Assembly (NCBI GenBank): GCA_944548615.1 | Contig: OX155980.1 | Location: 42,682,601 to 42,746,600 of the forward strand | Length of the DNA: 64,000 nucleotides | Reading direction: 5' to 3' | Source: Micropterix aruncella | Lineage: Eukaryota > Arthropoda > Insecta > Lepidoptera > Micropterigidae | Notes under the pieces: model-generated | Database searches by the model: none | Seen by the model: the letters and a program-made list of their open reading frames with translations, nothing else | What the model was told of the DNA's origin: nothing | Translations under genes and position numbers: made by a program | Shown: positions 11,656 through 23,930 of the stretch, piece by piece | Position numbering within the stretch: position 1 is the first letter of the stretch | Layout: the number at the start of each line of letters is the position of its first letter

Positions 11656-12254
11656 TTTGCACATTTTTACATTGTTTTTCCTATATTACTGCTCCATTCC
11701 ATTATTCAAAATATCTCATGTATTTCAGCCACAATTCCAGGCACCAGCCTTATATCTGCACAACAACGGGTTCTTCGCGAGGTCAACAGGCCGGATAAAC
11801 ACGGCGTAATCTCTGTATATTTTTGTATAACACTGGGCATTTTCGCATCTTGAATATTTTTGTCGGATTTCTGCTCTGCTTGAAATCGCGAGCTCTTTTG
11901 GGAGGATACCGATAATAACCTGAATTCACAACAAATGAATTTGTAGAACTAATTTGTAGATTTTATTTGAATAAACCTATTGCTTCGGCAAAAAAGGCGC
12001 AATTTTCTTCTTTATGTAGCCTACCCCAGCCCAGATTATTTGTGTGTACTGGTATTTCATTTATCTAGTTTTTTATTTGTGCATAATTCCTTTACTAAAA
12101 AATAAGTTTAGTTTTCAAAATGAGGCTCATTATAAATTATTGTTTGTTTTTCTTAATAATGGCGCTTAAAAAGTTTTTGCCAAACGCTCGGACCACATAA
12201 TTTAGTGAAGGTGCGATGTAACCTTTTTTTGCGAGTAACCCTTTTTTAAATCTG
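11656..12254. other. AT-rich DNA, nothing recognised
   Basis: No open frame above background and no repeat relation to other parts of the window was seen. Confidence 0.4.
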
Positions 12255-12480
12255 ATAGTGAGGCGTGTGGTCGGCCCGCTGGGCTTAGTGTTTCGCGGTA
12301 AGCTGTTGGACTCTCGCGGGTTTGTCGGTGGAGAGGACTGTCTTTTGTCCTCTGAAGTTTTTCACTTTCACTCCATTGGAGATAGAATGCTTTTAAAACC
12401 TAATGCTTTTAAAACTCCTAGGGTGACACATTCACCCATTGTGTTAGACACCCCCAGTATTATCTCTGCTAGTTAGTTGA
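12255..12480 (+). repeat. Family R retroposon, 5'-truncated and diverged
   Basis: Contains GGTCGGCCCGCTGGG, GCGGTAAG, GACTGTCTTTTGTCC and a terminal GTGACACATTCACCC that line up in order with the last ~230 bases of the family R copy at 41.58-42.16 kb. The 72-codon frame that crosses it is incidental. Confidence 0.6.
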
Positions 12481-14400
12481 AATACATTGGTCTTCTCATG
12501 CTGACTCACGTAGGCTTTGGCATTATCTCGCAAATACTTGATTAAGCGAATGTTTTGCCCGTCAACCCGATAATTCGCTAGATCTTCGTCGATCGCCCAA
12601 ATAAGATCGAAGGCATCTAACAACACGTAAAATAAATTGTAGCTACTATCATCGGCAAATAGTTTTTATTTGCCGACAATTACTGCGTTTTTATTTATTA
12701 TTAGCATTATTAACCATTCTGGTTTACCAGAAAAACCTCCCTAATTTTATTTGTGTTTTTACTGCATAAAATATAAAACTATTACTTAAAAAAACAATTA
12801 TCACAATACCACCTCGAGAACATTTCTGCATATTTAGTTTATTTTTGGTAAAAATCGTAGTTACGGTAGTTTTTCTTGTAAATGCAGTATATTGGTCTGA
12901 GGTCAAATGTGCCTACACACATAATTAATAACAATTCAAAAAAATTATTTATAACACCGTAGTAAGTGTAACTCAGCTTGTGCAAACATGCTTCGGATGC
13001 ATTGCTTATATTGCTTCCGGAGCGGAAGTCGACGCGGCGATGGACGCATTTCCTGTCGTCGCATAACCCTCTGTTTGGTTAGCTGCGGCCCGCCAGCCAC
13101 TATACTCCCTAGAAATAACAACTCCCGGTGAGATTGAGCGCCCTACACTAACATGCAAAATATTCCTTGCTTTACCTAACATAATTAGATAGAAGGCTTC
13201 GCCTAGTAATATTATTAATTAGATTTATTGAAGGAGAATAGACATTTCAATCTAGAAACGCCCTGCAAAGCCAAGGTGAGCGCCAGTTTTTAGGGTTCCA
13301 ACTAAAGTATTTATTTTATTTATTTATTTATAACGTACAAGAAAAAAAAATACAATGACATGCATACTGTTGTACATGAGAAATAATTAAGAACAAACAT
13401 TATTATAGCGAAAAACATAGCGCTATGCATATAAATATGCTAGCATATCCGAATGAGGCGAAATCGCACAACCAACTAGACCTAGAAGGTCTGTCTCTGG
13501 CTGTGCTGTGGCGAAAAGGATCAGTATACAAACGGATCCTTTTCGGTGAGGCTCCGTTGACTGTCAAGTGTCTGTCTTTCTGTAAATCACTGTCGATTAT
13601 CTCGGCCAGTTTCAAAGCTATGGATATGAACATTGGCAAAGTAGTTGCGCTTATCTATTCTAAGAGCCTAAACAGGAAAAATAATTTATTCTACTTATTA
13701 GAGCGGCCAAAAGTGTCGTTTTTTTCCTTACCAGTCGAATTGGATATCTTTGAAAGACTCATTTTCTTAATTTCTAACACTATCACCTTCATTTTTCTTA
13801 CCTCTGTCTGAGAAGTGATCGAAAACGTATTGAAGAAATATATATCCTCCCCCCCCCCCCCCCCCAACCCCCACGGTCCCATCCGAAGCTTCTCATCCGA
13901 AAATACTGTTTTCATATTTTGATAGATATAAGATTAGGGTAATATTAGAGACAAATATAATAAAATTTGCAACTATCACATTTTATGATGAATTAACAAT
14001 AAAACATTCATTTCACTTCAATGGTAACTATGTTTAGTGAAAAATGTAAACAATTACATTCTTTTGACCGATGTTTTTAAATGTTAATCATTTTCAAATT
14101 ACATTTCTTCTCGAACTTTATATTCTTAAGTAGTCGTTTATTTTGACTACATCGTGAAAACTTCAACTATAATGTACCTAATTGGGTTTACAATTTATAT
14201 ATATCTACGTATCTTCAGATCTAGTCGTTATTTGAAGTAACACAATTCACGAATATTTTCCAATATTTTGTCATCTACGAGTATATATCTCGTAATTCGA
14301 ATAGAATTACGATAATTATAACTCATTTCATTTATTGTAAATCAGTAATTTCAAGAAAACACCAATAGTTACATTTTATATTAGTGTGGATATTGAAGCT
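12481..14400. other. AT-rich DNA with small hairpins and a C run
   Basis: Perfect 10-bp hairpin TCGGCAAATA/TATTTGCCGA near 12651-12675, and an 11-bp hairpin CGAAAAGGATC/GATCCTTTTCG at 13512-13545. An ATTT-rich tract at 13315-13332 resembles a LINE tail, but no coding part follows. A C run lies at 13850-13865. The 128-codon plus frame at 13425-13811 and its minus-strand shadow have no recognised motif. Confidence 0.4.
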
Positions 14401-14409
14401 TTATATATA

Positions 14410-15062
<653 letters not shown>

Positions 15063-15065
<3 letters not shown>

Positions 15066-17066
15066 GTTGTTACCTTCCCCTTCGCCACCAGTCTTCGGAC
15101 TGCCGTGGTATAAGATGAAAAGCTCTCTGCTGAGAAGTCGCTGCGATGTGGTTTTCGTTGTTTGTTTTCTTCGTGACGTTTTGCGTGCGAAACACGGCGG
15201 ATAGATTCGCGACGGTTTGTACTTTTCTCTCCCATTTATTTCGATGTTTGCTTTAGCTTCTCGTTGACGGCTTGTTTGTGGTGATAAAATAAACGCCTCG
15301 TTGGAGGCACTTAAGACGTGTTTGATTATTGGGCGTTCGAGGTAGGTAATCCTAGTGATGGCATTGCACATCGCCATATCCTTAATTCCGGTGTCGCCAT
15401 TGCACCTCGGCGATACTATTTCCTGCCGCCTTCGGGTGGAGTCTTCTTCCGGTCCTTTCCTTTTATAGTATTTTGAGTAGGTGGGTTTTGTGCATGTTTG
15501 CTGCTCCGCGACATGACTTTCCCCGTTTTGAAGACGAAACGTCATCGTATTTAATTGCCGTGTGTGCCGTATGACTCTTCCATATCTCGATACAGTTGTT
15601 TTATTTTCTTTTTGTTGCGTTGTTGCCTGAGAGGTTTCGTCTTCCCTAGACATGTAACAAGACTTCAGTCTATCCAGAGAGACAGTGACTATTCTCCTGT
15701 TTTTTTCTATGTCGAACGTTTTTTCGAGTTTCTTCACCACTCTAAAGGGTCCTTTGTATAGAGCTTGTAATGGCCGTCGTACAGTATCGTCTCTTATGAA
15801 GACGTGGGTTGCTTCCTTCAAGTCCGGGTGAACAAATATCCTTGTTGTGTTTTCCCGCTCCCTCTTTGGTCTTTGATGTTCGAATGTTTCCCTTAATTGC
15901 TGGAGGACTTCTGGTACTGTCGTTTTTTTTCCATTTTTGAAAAATTCGCCTGGCAATCTTATGTTGGTTCCGTATAACATTTCTGCTGGACTGGCGTCGA
16001 TATCCTCCTTTAAGGCTGCTCTTAGACCCATCATGACGGTTGAAATCTCGTTTGCCCACTCTTTCGCATTCATCCTTGCCATCAATGCCGCTTTTAAAGA
16101 TCGATGCCATCTTTCCACTAGTCCGTTCGCCTGTGGGTGAAATGGCGTGGTGTGAATCTTTTTTGCACCCAGTAGTTGTGCGAGTTTTGTAAAAAGTTCC
16201 GATTCGAATTGTCTCCCCTGGTCGGTCGTGATTCTTGCAGGAACGCCGAATCTTGCTATCCATCCCTCAAAAAATTTCTTTGCGATTGTCTCGGCTTGTA
16301 TATCTCGTATAGGTATCGCTTCCGGCCATTTTGTACCTCTATCCAACATCGTTAATAGGTACCTATATCCGTTGGATATTTCGAGCGGACCCACGATATC
16401 GATATGTACGAGCTCTAATCTGTCGGCTTCCATGATCTTTCCTATTGGCGTACGCGTGTGTATGTACACCTTTGCTCGTTGGCACGGGATGCATGTTTTG
16501 GCGTAATCTGCGCTGTCTTTGTTCATGCGTGGCCAGAAAAAATTTTCAGCTGTCATCTTTCTTGTCGTTCGAATTCCCGGGTGACTAAGGTTGTGGATTA
16601 TTTTTATCGCTGTTTGCCGTAGTGCCGCTGTTATGTATGGTCTTGGTCTGTTTGCCGTAGTTTCGCACCAGATTTCAGTTTCTTTGTTGCCTTGTTTGAG
16701 TAATTTGAATTTAAATTTTTCTTTATGTTGTAGTGCTTTTAATTCCTCGTCCGTTTCTTGCTGTCTCGCCAGTTCGTCGTAGTCGAAAGTCTCAGGGCAT
16801 CCTACTTCCTCGATCCTGGATAAGGCGTCTGCTACGACGCTCTTCTTTCCCGGGAGATATTCGATTGCCGTTGCGAATTGTGCGATGTACGATGAGTGTC
16901 TAATGCGTATCGGCGTTTCTGTTGGCGTATCGTTTAATTTTTTTAATGCGTGAATGAGCGGTTTGTGGTCTGTATATATTATCAGCTCTCTCCCTTCTAC
17001 CATCTTCCGGAAGTGTCGCACTGCCAGGTACATATATCGCCAGTAATTCTTTGTCGTATGCCGCAT
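15063..17066 (-). pseudogene. Ty3/gypsy pol C-terminal part: RNase H end and integrase
   Basis: This 667-codon frame begins inside RNase H ([11 protein letters not shown] near residue 31, ADALSR near 83). It continues with the integrase HHCC zinc-binding module (HNLSHPG ... CIPCQRAK, about 150-200). The catalytic core follows with three acidic positions: VHIDIVGP near 220, TTDQGRQFES near 283, and a Glu in the HPQANGLVERWHRSLKAAL block near 310-330. A basic C-terminal extension ends in GGEGEGNN at the LTR junction. The integrase would join cDNA to chromosomal DNA. The first residues (MRHTT...) overlap the preceding frame, so the Met is not a real start. All core residues remain, but the upstream truncation makes the element non-autonomous. 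Confidence 0.9.
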
Positions 17067-18051
17067 ATTGTTGTTGCGCGTGTGACAAGGCTTTTGAAAA
17101 AAATCCTAATGGCACCCATTTTTCTCCTTGTTTCTGTTGCAGTGCTGCACCCGCGCATGTATTTGACGCATCCGTCATTAGTGCCAACGGTGCATGTGCG
17201 ATTGGATGCGCCAGTAGAACCGCTTCCTCTATGCTCTGTCTGCATTGGTTAAAGGCTTCGTTGCTCTCTTCTGTCCATTCTATTTTTGTGTGGTCGTTCT
17301 TTTTTGTCTCTTTCAGGAATATGTTTAGTTTGGCTTGTCGATGTGCTGCTTCTGGGATGCTGTGCCTGTAGATATTGACCATGCCCAGGAAGCGTCGAAG
17401 TTCCTGGACATCCTTTGGTTTCGGAAAGTTTTTTATCGCTTCCACCTTGTCGGCTTTTGGTCGTATTCCTGTTGAGTTGACTGTATATCCTAGGAAGTCT
17501 AGCTCTGGCTGTGCGATCTGACATTTCTGTAGGTTTATGGTGATGCCTTGTTTGTCCAGTCTCTCCAGTATCTCTGTGATGTGTTCTTTATGGGTCGTTT
17601 CGTCCTCTGACGCTATAAGGATATCGTCAATGTAGGCGTATGCGAACGGTAGGCCCCGGAGTACCTGATCCATAAATCGTTGCATGGTTTGTGCTCCGTT
17701 GCGGAGTCCGAAGGATATCCGGGTCATTTCAAATAATCCGAACGGGGTGGTAATGGCGGTCTTCTCAATATCTTCGGGCCTTACTGGTATTTGCGTGGAT
17801 GCCTTCACCAGGTCCAGTGACGTGAATATCGTTTTTCCTTGTAGAGCGTGAGTGAAATCGTGTATTCTGGGAACAGTATACCGATCCGGCACTGTGATGC
17901 TGTTCAGCCGTCTGTAGTCTCCGCATGGACGGAATTCACCGTTGCTTTTCTGTACCAGATGCAGTGGACTTGCCCATTGGCAAAAACGTGTCAACGTTTT
18001 CATTGTTTTACTAAGCCAAAACCAAAACAAGATTAGTAATAAGAAAGTCAC
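16900..18051 (-). pseudogene. Ty3/gypsy reverse transcriptase and N-terminal RNase H
   Basis: RT motifs in order: [10 protein letters not shown] near 26, CGDYRRLN near 43, SLDL near 78 (first catalytic D), [15 protein letters not shown] near 114, [11 protein letters not shown] at 140-150 (catalytic YxDD), then LDFLGY near 178 and FLGMVNIYR near 210. RNase H begins with [14 protein letters not shown] near 290. In the segment after SLDL the common A-x-Y-x-Q-I-P pattern reads KASTQIP, so the usual aromatic residue is replaced. A frameshift near 17,045 moves the remainder of RNase H into the next frame. The first ~24 residues (hydrophobic, [10 protein letters not shown]) are outside the family and come from flanking DNA, so the Met is not meaningful. 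Confidence 0.9.
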
Positions 18052-18640
18052 GGTGGCCGTCTGGTGGCCATATTTAATTGATTTACAGCTTTCTACCGTC
18101 TGGAACTATTGTTAACGCAAATATGTCATATCAAGAACTGCAAACAATAACGGAGAAGCTCGAGTAAACAACCTAGCCTATTGTAATGTTTTTTCGCCTC
18201 TTCTTATGCGTGACAATGCCCGATCACACTCTTTACAGTAAATAGTGTTTGTCTCCTACCGTACTCGCCATAACTTGTTGCAACAGATTTCCTTTTTTCG
18301 CATTTTGATCGTTTTTACAGTTCACAAAGGCCTTTATTTATCAAAGAAAAAGGCCTTTATTGATTTCATTAGAGTTCTACATCAGAGGCATTAACTAACT
18401 TTCTACTAAATGTTTGATCTCAATTTTGGTCAACAAGAACGGCAGCTTCATAGGTAAGGGCCTAACTATACTAAAATTTCGGATATAAGTAACTAAGGCT
18501 TTAAATGTGGTAAAGCTGGAACAAAGCACAATAACGTCCACGAAATAACGGGAAAAAAATCCACGCTTTGGTTTATAATCAAGTAATCTAAACAATTATA
18601 AAGCGAAGCCCCCAAAAGCGTCTGTCGGTTTTTCTGACTG
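17991..18640. other. Non-coding DNA beyond the Ty3 truncation point
   Basis: AT-rich. Short minus-strand frames at 18395-18714 have no motif. The sequence TCAAAGAAAAAGGCCTTTATT repeats a nearby word, but no larger repeat was found. Confidence 0.4.
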
Positions 18641-18654
18641 TCTTTGATTTCTAT

Positions 18655-19170
18655 TGATTCATGCAGCTTGGGCCTGATGGGCTGTTTGTGTTTCCTTAGG
18701 TCGGCCCAACTCACAGTTGACCTCCCATCCGGTAGCCTACTCGAAGAGGAACTTAAACTGGAAGGGCCGCTGTGAACTCCGCCTGCGGCTGTAAATTGCA
18801 GTGCTAGTCAGAATTGCGGATCCGGGGGAACACCTTGGGCGGAACTTGGCGGCTTGCACAAAAGGATGTGTCAGCCAGTTGCTTGCGCGATCTGGCAAAT
18901 AACAGAGGAAGTCTGGAGACGTACGTTTCCTTATAATCGGGGGGTAGCTGTTGACCTGTCGCCCCCATATCCGTAGAAACGGCCCATTGGCTACCCGATT
19001 CCGAGCGAGCTTGACCGGCAAAGGGCGCTACGGATCCGCGACAAATTCTATTTATGAATTAACGCTAACGTCCAGTAGAGGCCGCGCAAGCGACCTTGAA
19101 TCTATGCCCAGACCGGATGGACAAATCAGTCAAAATCTGGTAGTAGTGGCTAAGTCCCCCTTCTCCCCTC
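18655..19170 (+). repeat. Family R retroposon, 3'-incomplete copy
   Basis: Opens with ATGCAGCTTGGGCC, then GGTCGGCCCAACTCACAG, GGAAGTCTGGAGACG, GTTGACCTGTCGC, GGCTACCCGATTCCG and GCCGCGCAAGCGAC, in the same order as the other copies. The terminal GTTCGCCCG part is missing. Short frames in it (18737-19217, both strands) are by-products of GC richness. Confidence 0.7.
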
Positions 19171-20300
19171 CCTCTCCGGTTAAGCGAAATTGTAGCTACA
19201 TTTGCGAATATTGCTGAATATTGGGGAAGACAGGCACAAATTGTACTTACTCATCTGAGTATATCTTCCTCTATTAGTATTAAATAAATAAATAGAAGAG
19301 TGCATGTAATATAACACGTCGTTTGCGATAGAATATGTTATTTTGGTGCGCGGCTCTGACGTTATTAAGCGAGGGCCCATAAAGCAAAATATGCAAACCG
19401 CGCATATACGAGGATGCCGGATAACGATCATAATTTATTAGGTCAAATTCCAGCGCGACGTTCATAAGCAACAAGTAAGTTTAAGGAAATCTCGAGGTAT
19501 TTCCCGTGAGGCACGAGCTAAGCCCCAAAGTTTACTTCCTTCCGAAGGCCTCGCGGCGCGGCGCGCCGCGTACGTGCCCGACTGCTCATTAATCTTTTTT
19601 GTCTATTAATTACTCAACTAGCCAAACTGTGTCGGAGTAACCTTCCCCCCTACCCTCTTCCACCCGCGTGCCCCATTATTCCTCTCTCTCGCACAATATC
19701 CTATTATTTCACTTCCCCATCGCTCCGCGATTGCTGCCTTTCTACTGATAGATGTACAATTGCTAATTTCCATCTAAATGATAGGTTATTGAGCAGCGAA
19801 TTCATCATTTTATATCTCTTTTTTTTTCCTATCGAAATTGGTTTAGCACTTTTATTTAGAACTGGCCTAATTTATAGCTACAAAATATACCTTTGTCCAT
19901 ATCTGTTGTATAAAACAAACAATATTGTTTTGTTTACACACATGCAAACAACACAAAACCACATTATTATGTATTCGCAGACCAGCAAAATTGCCCTAGT
20001 GCCGTTATACACAGATACAGCATATTAGAAATTATCGGCGACAAAGGCATAGCCACGGTGGTCAACGGCGTCTGACGGATTGTACGAGCGGCGGGCCAAC
20101 GCACGTTGTACTGCGCCTCAGACGACAGAGGCATGAGGCAACTGAATCTGAGCTGAAAGAAAAAAGGTTGTTAAGAATAAAAAGCTCTGTGAAGATCATA
20201 TCAGCATGTAATCGGAGCCGCATCCAGTCACGCCTTGCTACGGCTGCACTACGGCTGCAGGCACCTTCTTTCCAATGACCATTAAACACCAATAACCGAG
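19171..20300. other. Non-coding DNA with a GC-rich island
   Basis: The GC/CpG-rich run near 19545-19575 (alternating CGCGGCG) stands out from AT-rich surroundings and might be part of a regulatory or unique region. No gene supported. Confidence 0.4.
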
Positions 20301-20314
20301 AAGATGAATAGCCG

Positions 20315-20640
20315 AAACAGAACGGGATAATGCCCGCCTTTCACTGCGAGCGGAGCTGGCTCCGTACGGACTCCGTTTGACTCGCAATGGAAAACCTAAT
20401 AGAAGTGCTTCCACTATAAATGATTGAGCGGAGCGGACTGAACGAGTACAAAGAGGCACAAAAGTGGTCGTAGAGTTGAGCGGATTTCCAGCGGACTCCG
20501 TACGGACTCCGCTCGACTCGCAACAGTAAATTTCATAGAAGTTCTTCCATCGTAAGCGAGGAGCGGAGCGGACTGAGCGAGTAAAAAGGAGTCCGCTGTG
20601 TCATGGTGTCGGCCGCTAGTTTTGAACGGACTCCGCTAGA
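20315..20640. repeat. Subterminal-type short repeats (GAGCGGAGCGGACTG)
   Basis: GAGCGGAGCGGACTGA-ACGAGTA and GAGCGGAGCGGACTGAGCGAGTA, together with repeated TACGGACTCCG words, form an internally repetitive block. GCCCGCCTTTCACTGC near 20332-20347 is matched in reverse complement by GCAGTGGAAGGCGGGC at 22082-22097, on the other side of the Harbinger remnant. It may be one end of that element. Confidence 0.45.
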
Positions 20641-20859
20641 ACCCAGCGCCCCTCCAACTATTCCTACCGCGTACATGTGCAAAATTTGTAGGGTTGTTGC
20701 AGTTGTTTCTGCGACGCAGTGCCCTATATTTAAGTATACAGAGAATAAGTAGATATTAAGTAGATAATCTTTTTTATTTATTCAATTTCATATGTCCGAT
20801 TGTTGAGGTTAAAGTCGCATATATTAATAGAATTAAATATATAGTATTAAAATAATCCC

Positions 20860-21152
20860 AATAGTTTGTTTGTTTATTTTCTACTCTTTATTGTGAAATT
20901 TCACAATGGGCGGGTTTATTGTCATATGACAATCTCTTACAACCAACCCTACTATGAAATGTTTATATGTACATATGTGTGCATGGAAAATGTGTGTAAG
21001 TGTGTGTCTTGTTATTGCATTTCTTCGTCAGAATTGAAAATGCAATTCCGTTAATTTGATCCCAACGGAAAATGGTGACCCAGCCGGGAATCGAACCCGG
21101 GACCTTACAATGTAAGATCAGGCGAACTAACCACTACGCCACCGTGTCCACC
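20860..21152 (-). mobile_element. tRNA-derived SINE, full-length
   Basis: The minus strand begins with a tRNA-like head (21073-21150) containing an A box (TGGCGTAGTGG) and a perfect B box (GGTTCGATTCC), so it has an RNA polymerase III internal promoter. The acceptor stem does not pair well and the 5' head runs directly into a unique body, so it is not a functional tRNA gene. Near-repeats with an ATAGTATTAAAATAGTCCC-like consensus at about 20841-20859 and 21154-21173 look like a target-site duplication. The body word CCATTTTCCGTTGGGATC is shared with a second copy at 52.92 kb. Confidence 0.8.
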
Positions 21153-21307
21153 AATAGTATATTAAAATAGTCCCTTTAGTCACCAAAAATCACCAATAGT
21201 ATTAAAATAATTACAAAATACATTTCTGACATTAAATAGCTACTCTCGTGGCTCGTAATGTGTCGTTATTTATCGGTAAAAAGTTGTTAGTATTATCTTC
21301 CTCTTCA

Positions 21308-21875
21308 TTATAGGTGGATGTAAATAGCGATGACATTAAATAGTTGTATACATGTCGCTTTAATTATTTTATCAATCAATTGAAGTTTACACTCAAATGG
21401 TCGGCGGTAAGCACGCCATCTACTGGACAATATACCAAAAGTATTTTCAACAACATTGCATGCTCTGCAGATACGATAGTTAAAATGTCTCTTCGCTTGG
21501 TTTTCAATAGTGGTGCGTGTCGGATACGGACGAAGCAAGTTCTTACGTGGTGCGAAAGCTTGATCTCCTATACACCTGGCACACCTGGACCTCCTATACA
21601 TAAGGCACACCTGGACCATTATCATATAAAGGCCAATCAATAGGTAAATCTCCCTCATTGTTATTAAATTTCCTGCCAAACACACTATCATTAAGTATAT
21701 CACCATGGTTGAAACGGCCCATGGACCCAACATCAATTACTATAAATATTTTGTTAGCATCAACCACTGCCAATAAAATAACAGAATATATTTTTTTATA
21801 GTTGTAATAGGAACTTCCTGAATGGGGAGGATATTTAATCGAAACATGTTTGCCGTCAATGGCTCTGACACAATT
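21308..21875 (-). pseudogene. PIF/Harbinger transposase, DDE nuclease remnant
   Basis: Two frames on the minus strand together cover most of a DDE_Tnp_4-type nuclease. Upstream (21700-21875): RAIDGKHVSIKYPPHSG with the first catalytic D, then the YYNYKK...VVDANKIFIVIDVGSMGR region. Downstream (ORF 21308-21736): GDQAFAPRKNLLRPYP with the second D region, then KRHFNYRICRACNVVENTFG containing the catalytic E, and SSRWRAYRRPFE. A frameshift near 21,700 separates them, and the start of the 142-codon frame is read out of frame. The N-terminal part and the companion Myb-like gene usual for Harbinger were not found. A cut-and-paste transposase that is now dead. Confidence 0.85.
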
Positions 21876-21899
21876 TAGTGACTAGTTGACTCGGCAAAG

Positions 21900-22160
21900 C
21901 CCGCTGTATGGAAGGCAAACAATTCGCTCATCTGACCCATCTCATTTCCCGCCTAGCTCACTCCGTCGTGCTCGTTGGATATGGAAGGCAAATAGCATTA
22001 GTTTTTGAAACTCTTTCGCAGTGGAAGGCCAAGACTATTTCACTCCGTTCCGCTCAGCTATTTCCTGCTCATTACCCTTTAGCAGTGGAAGGCGGGCATA
22101 AGGGTAGCGAGCTCGTTCGGCACGTTATCCTATATCGGAACAGGCGCTTCGAAGCCAAGT
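21900..22160. repeat. TGGAAGGC-motif short repeats next to the Harbinger remnant
   Basis: TATGGAAGGCAAA, ATATGGAAGGCAAAT, CAGTGGAAGGCCAAG and CAGTGGAAGGCGGGC recur at about 60-70-base spacing. Such subterminal repeats often serve as transposase binding sites. Its link to the Harbinger element is inferred from position and from the inverted match at 20.33 kb. Confidence 0.45.
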
Positions 22161-22445
22161 ATTTTGTTGATTAGAACTGGACGCACGGCGCTAAAGTTTT
22201 TACTTTATCGCCGTGCGTAACGCATCTAATGGGCCTTATTCTTGAGACATACGCAAACGAGTGCATCATTTATGGACCACAATGGCGTCAATTCCTATGT
22301 ATTTCCATTGATTTTATTATTTCAATTGTTTTCGAAGTCATGATGTTAATATGATGTCACTTCGTAAGTGGGCTGTGTTTTCGCGTATATGTCAAGTGGC
22401 TCACTAATACGTCACAGTGTATTTATTTTTGTATAAAGTCATTAC
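22161..22445. other. Spacer with a strong hairpin
   Basis: ACGCACGGCG ... CGCCGTGCGT near 22181-22219 forms a hairpin that continues inward as CTAAAG/CTTTAT. No terminator or gene context gives it a function. Confidence 0.5.
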
Positions 22446-22471
22446 GTTTATATAGTTATGATATTATTTGT

Positions 22472-23218
22472 TTGACTGAAACTTGGCTATTGGAGGGTAT
22501 AAGAAGTAGTGAACTATTTGACGATCGTTATGTCGTATTTAGACGTGATAGGGATTATGATAAAACGTGCGAAACAAAGGGAGGCGGTGTGTTGTTAGCT
22601 GTTCGTCGGGAGATTATGGCCGAGGCCCGCAGTGACTGGTGTTCGATTGCCGAAGATTTGTGGGTAACATTAACGCTTCATTGCCAGAGGCCGAGGGTAG
22701 CTTATGAGTTGCATTTGTGCGTTGTATACATTTGTGACGAAAACACAGGTAATTCTATGTCAGAACAGTTACAATACTTCTCTGATAATATGTCAGACAT
22801 TGTATTGAAAAACCCATGCGATAAATTTTTAATATTTGGTGACTTTAACATGCGAAACCTAACTTGGAATGTGTCTGACGAAAACTCTTTTTATATTGCC
22901 GATAATATTCAGGGCACTGTGCAACAAAACCTTTTTAATGATCTCAACCTGTGTAATTTATCACAATACAACAATATTCTAAACTCTAACAACAGAATAC
23001 TTGACTTAATTTTTTCCAATAATGATATCACAGTTGCCCCGTGTCGACACCCTTTGTTTAAAATAGACGCAGCACAACACCCAGCTCTTTGTATTTCTGC
23101 CGATTTTGTTCAACTACACAAGCTAAAACGCTGTCGATACTCTGTCCGATTAACTCACAAGAAAGTGCACAACGTTTGCAAGAAGATCTCAATCGTTTTG
23201 ACCGTTTCTGTTTGTTGA
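22472..23218 (+). pseudogene. LINE-E apurinic-type endonuclease fragment
   Basis: The exonuclease-endonuclease-phosphatase domain nicks target DNA to start reverse transcription. Seen here: TETWL at the start (catalytic E), GGGVLLAVRR near 33-42, LIFGDFNMRNLTW near 118 (catalytic D and N), LDLIFSNN near 175, and an HPALCIS segment near 198 where intact copies normally have the S-D-H box. Reading continues 40 residues past the domain in a frame with no homology, because the internal deletion at about 23,135-23,145 changes frame. The ATG at 22,472 is internal; homology (YDIICL) starts upstream of it. Confidence 0.85.
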
Positions 23219-23930
23219 ACAAATCGGACTTAAATGTATCCAAATGTTATTTATGTTCCTTCACTCGTAAGCCACAACCTCTTCTTTTTTCTTATACACT
23301 TAAGAATATCAATATTACTAGAGTAAACTCAATCCGTGATTTAGGTATTTCACACTAAATTACTCTTTGATAAGCACATCAATAGTGTCATCAGCAAAGC
23401 ATCAAGAACATTAGGTTTTGTTCTGCGTTTATCATCTGAGTTTAAATCTATTAAAACCATTAAAATTCTTTATTGTGCATATGTACGTAGTCACTTGGAA
23501 TATGCATCACAAATCTGGAACCCCAGCTATAACACTTACACTACCCGCATTGAGCGAATTCAGAGACGTTTTGTACGACACCTACAATTTAAAGTAAAAA
23601 AATTATTTCCAGACTACACTAAACGTTGTCATAAATTTCACCTCTTACCTTTAGCCACAAGACGCCATATTGCAGATGTCGCCTACCTATTGAAGATAGC
23701 AAATGGCTCAGTTGACTGCCCGGATTTATTGGAGAAGGTTGGGTTGAGGGTCTCTGCTGATCCGATCAGAAGACCATGCACCCTGTTTATCCCCAGAGCT
23801 AACACCAATTACAGGCTAAACAGTTATCTATTGAGAGCAAGCCAAAGTTTCAATGATGTATTAATGTCAGTCCTTATTGTATTAATATGTCAGACTTATT
23901 TAATATGTCAGTCCAGCAGCTCAAGAAGTT
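23140..23930 (+). pseudogene. LINE-E reverse transcriptase C-terminal fragment
   Basis: Begins just after the missing catalytic ADD box with INSQESAQRLQEDLNRF and SDLNVSKCYLCSFTRK. After a frameshift near 23,355 it continues with HINSVISKASRTLGFVLR and YVRSHLEYASQIWN, then RIERIQRRFVRHL and LDLLPLATRR-like thumb sequence (here HLLPLATRR) to a normal C-terminal region. The catalytic aspartates are gone, so this copy cannot polymerise. Confidence 0.85.

Noticed and set aside
13425..13811. 128-codon plus-strand frame as a gene
   Set aside because: No recognisable domain, hydrophobic composition typical of AT-rich DNA, and a long shadow frame on the other strand.
21073..21150. Functional tRNA gene
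   Set aside because: A and B boxes are good, but the acceptor stem does not pair and a SINE body with tail and target duplication follows.
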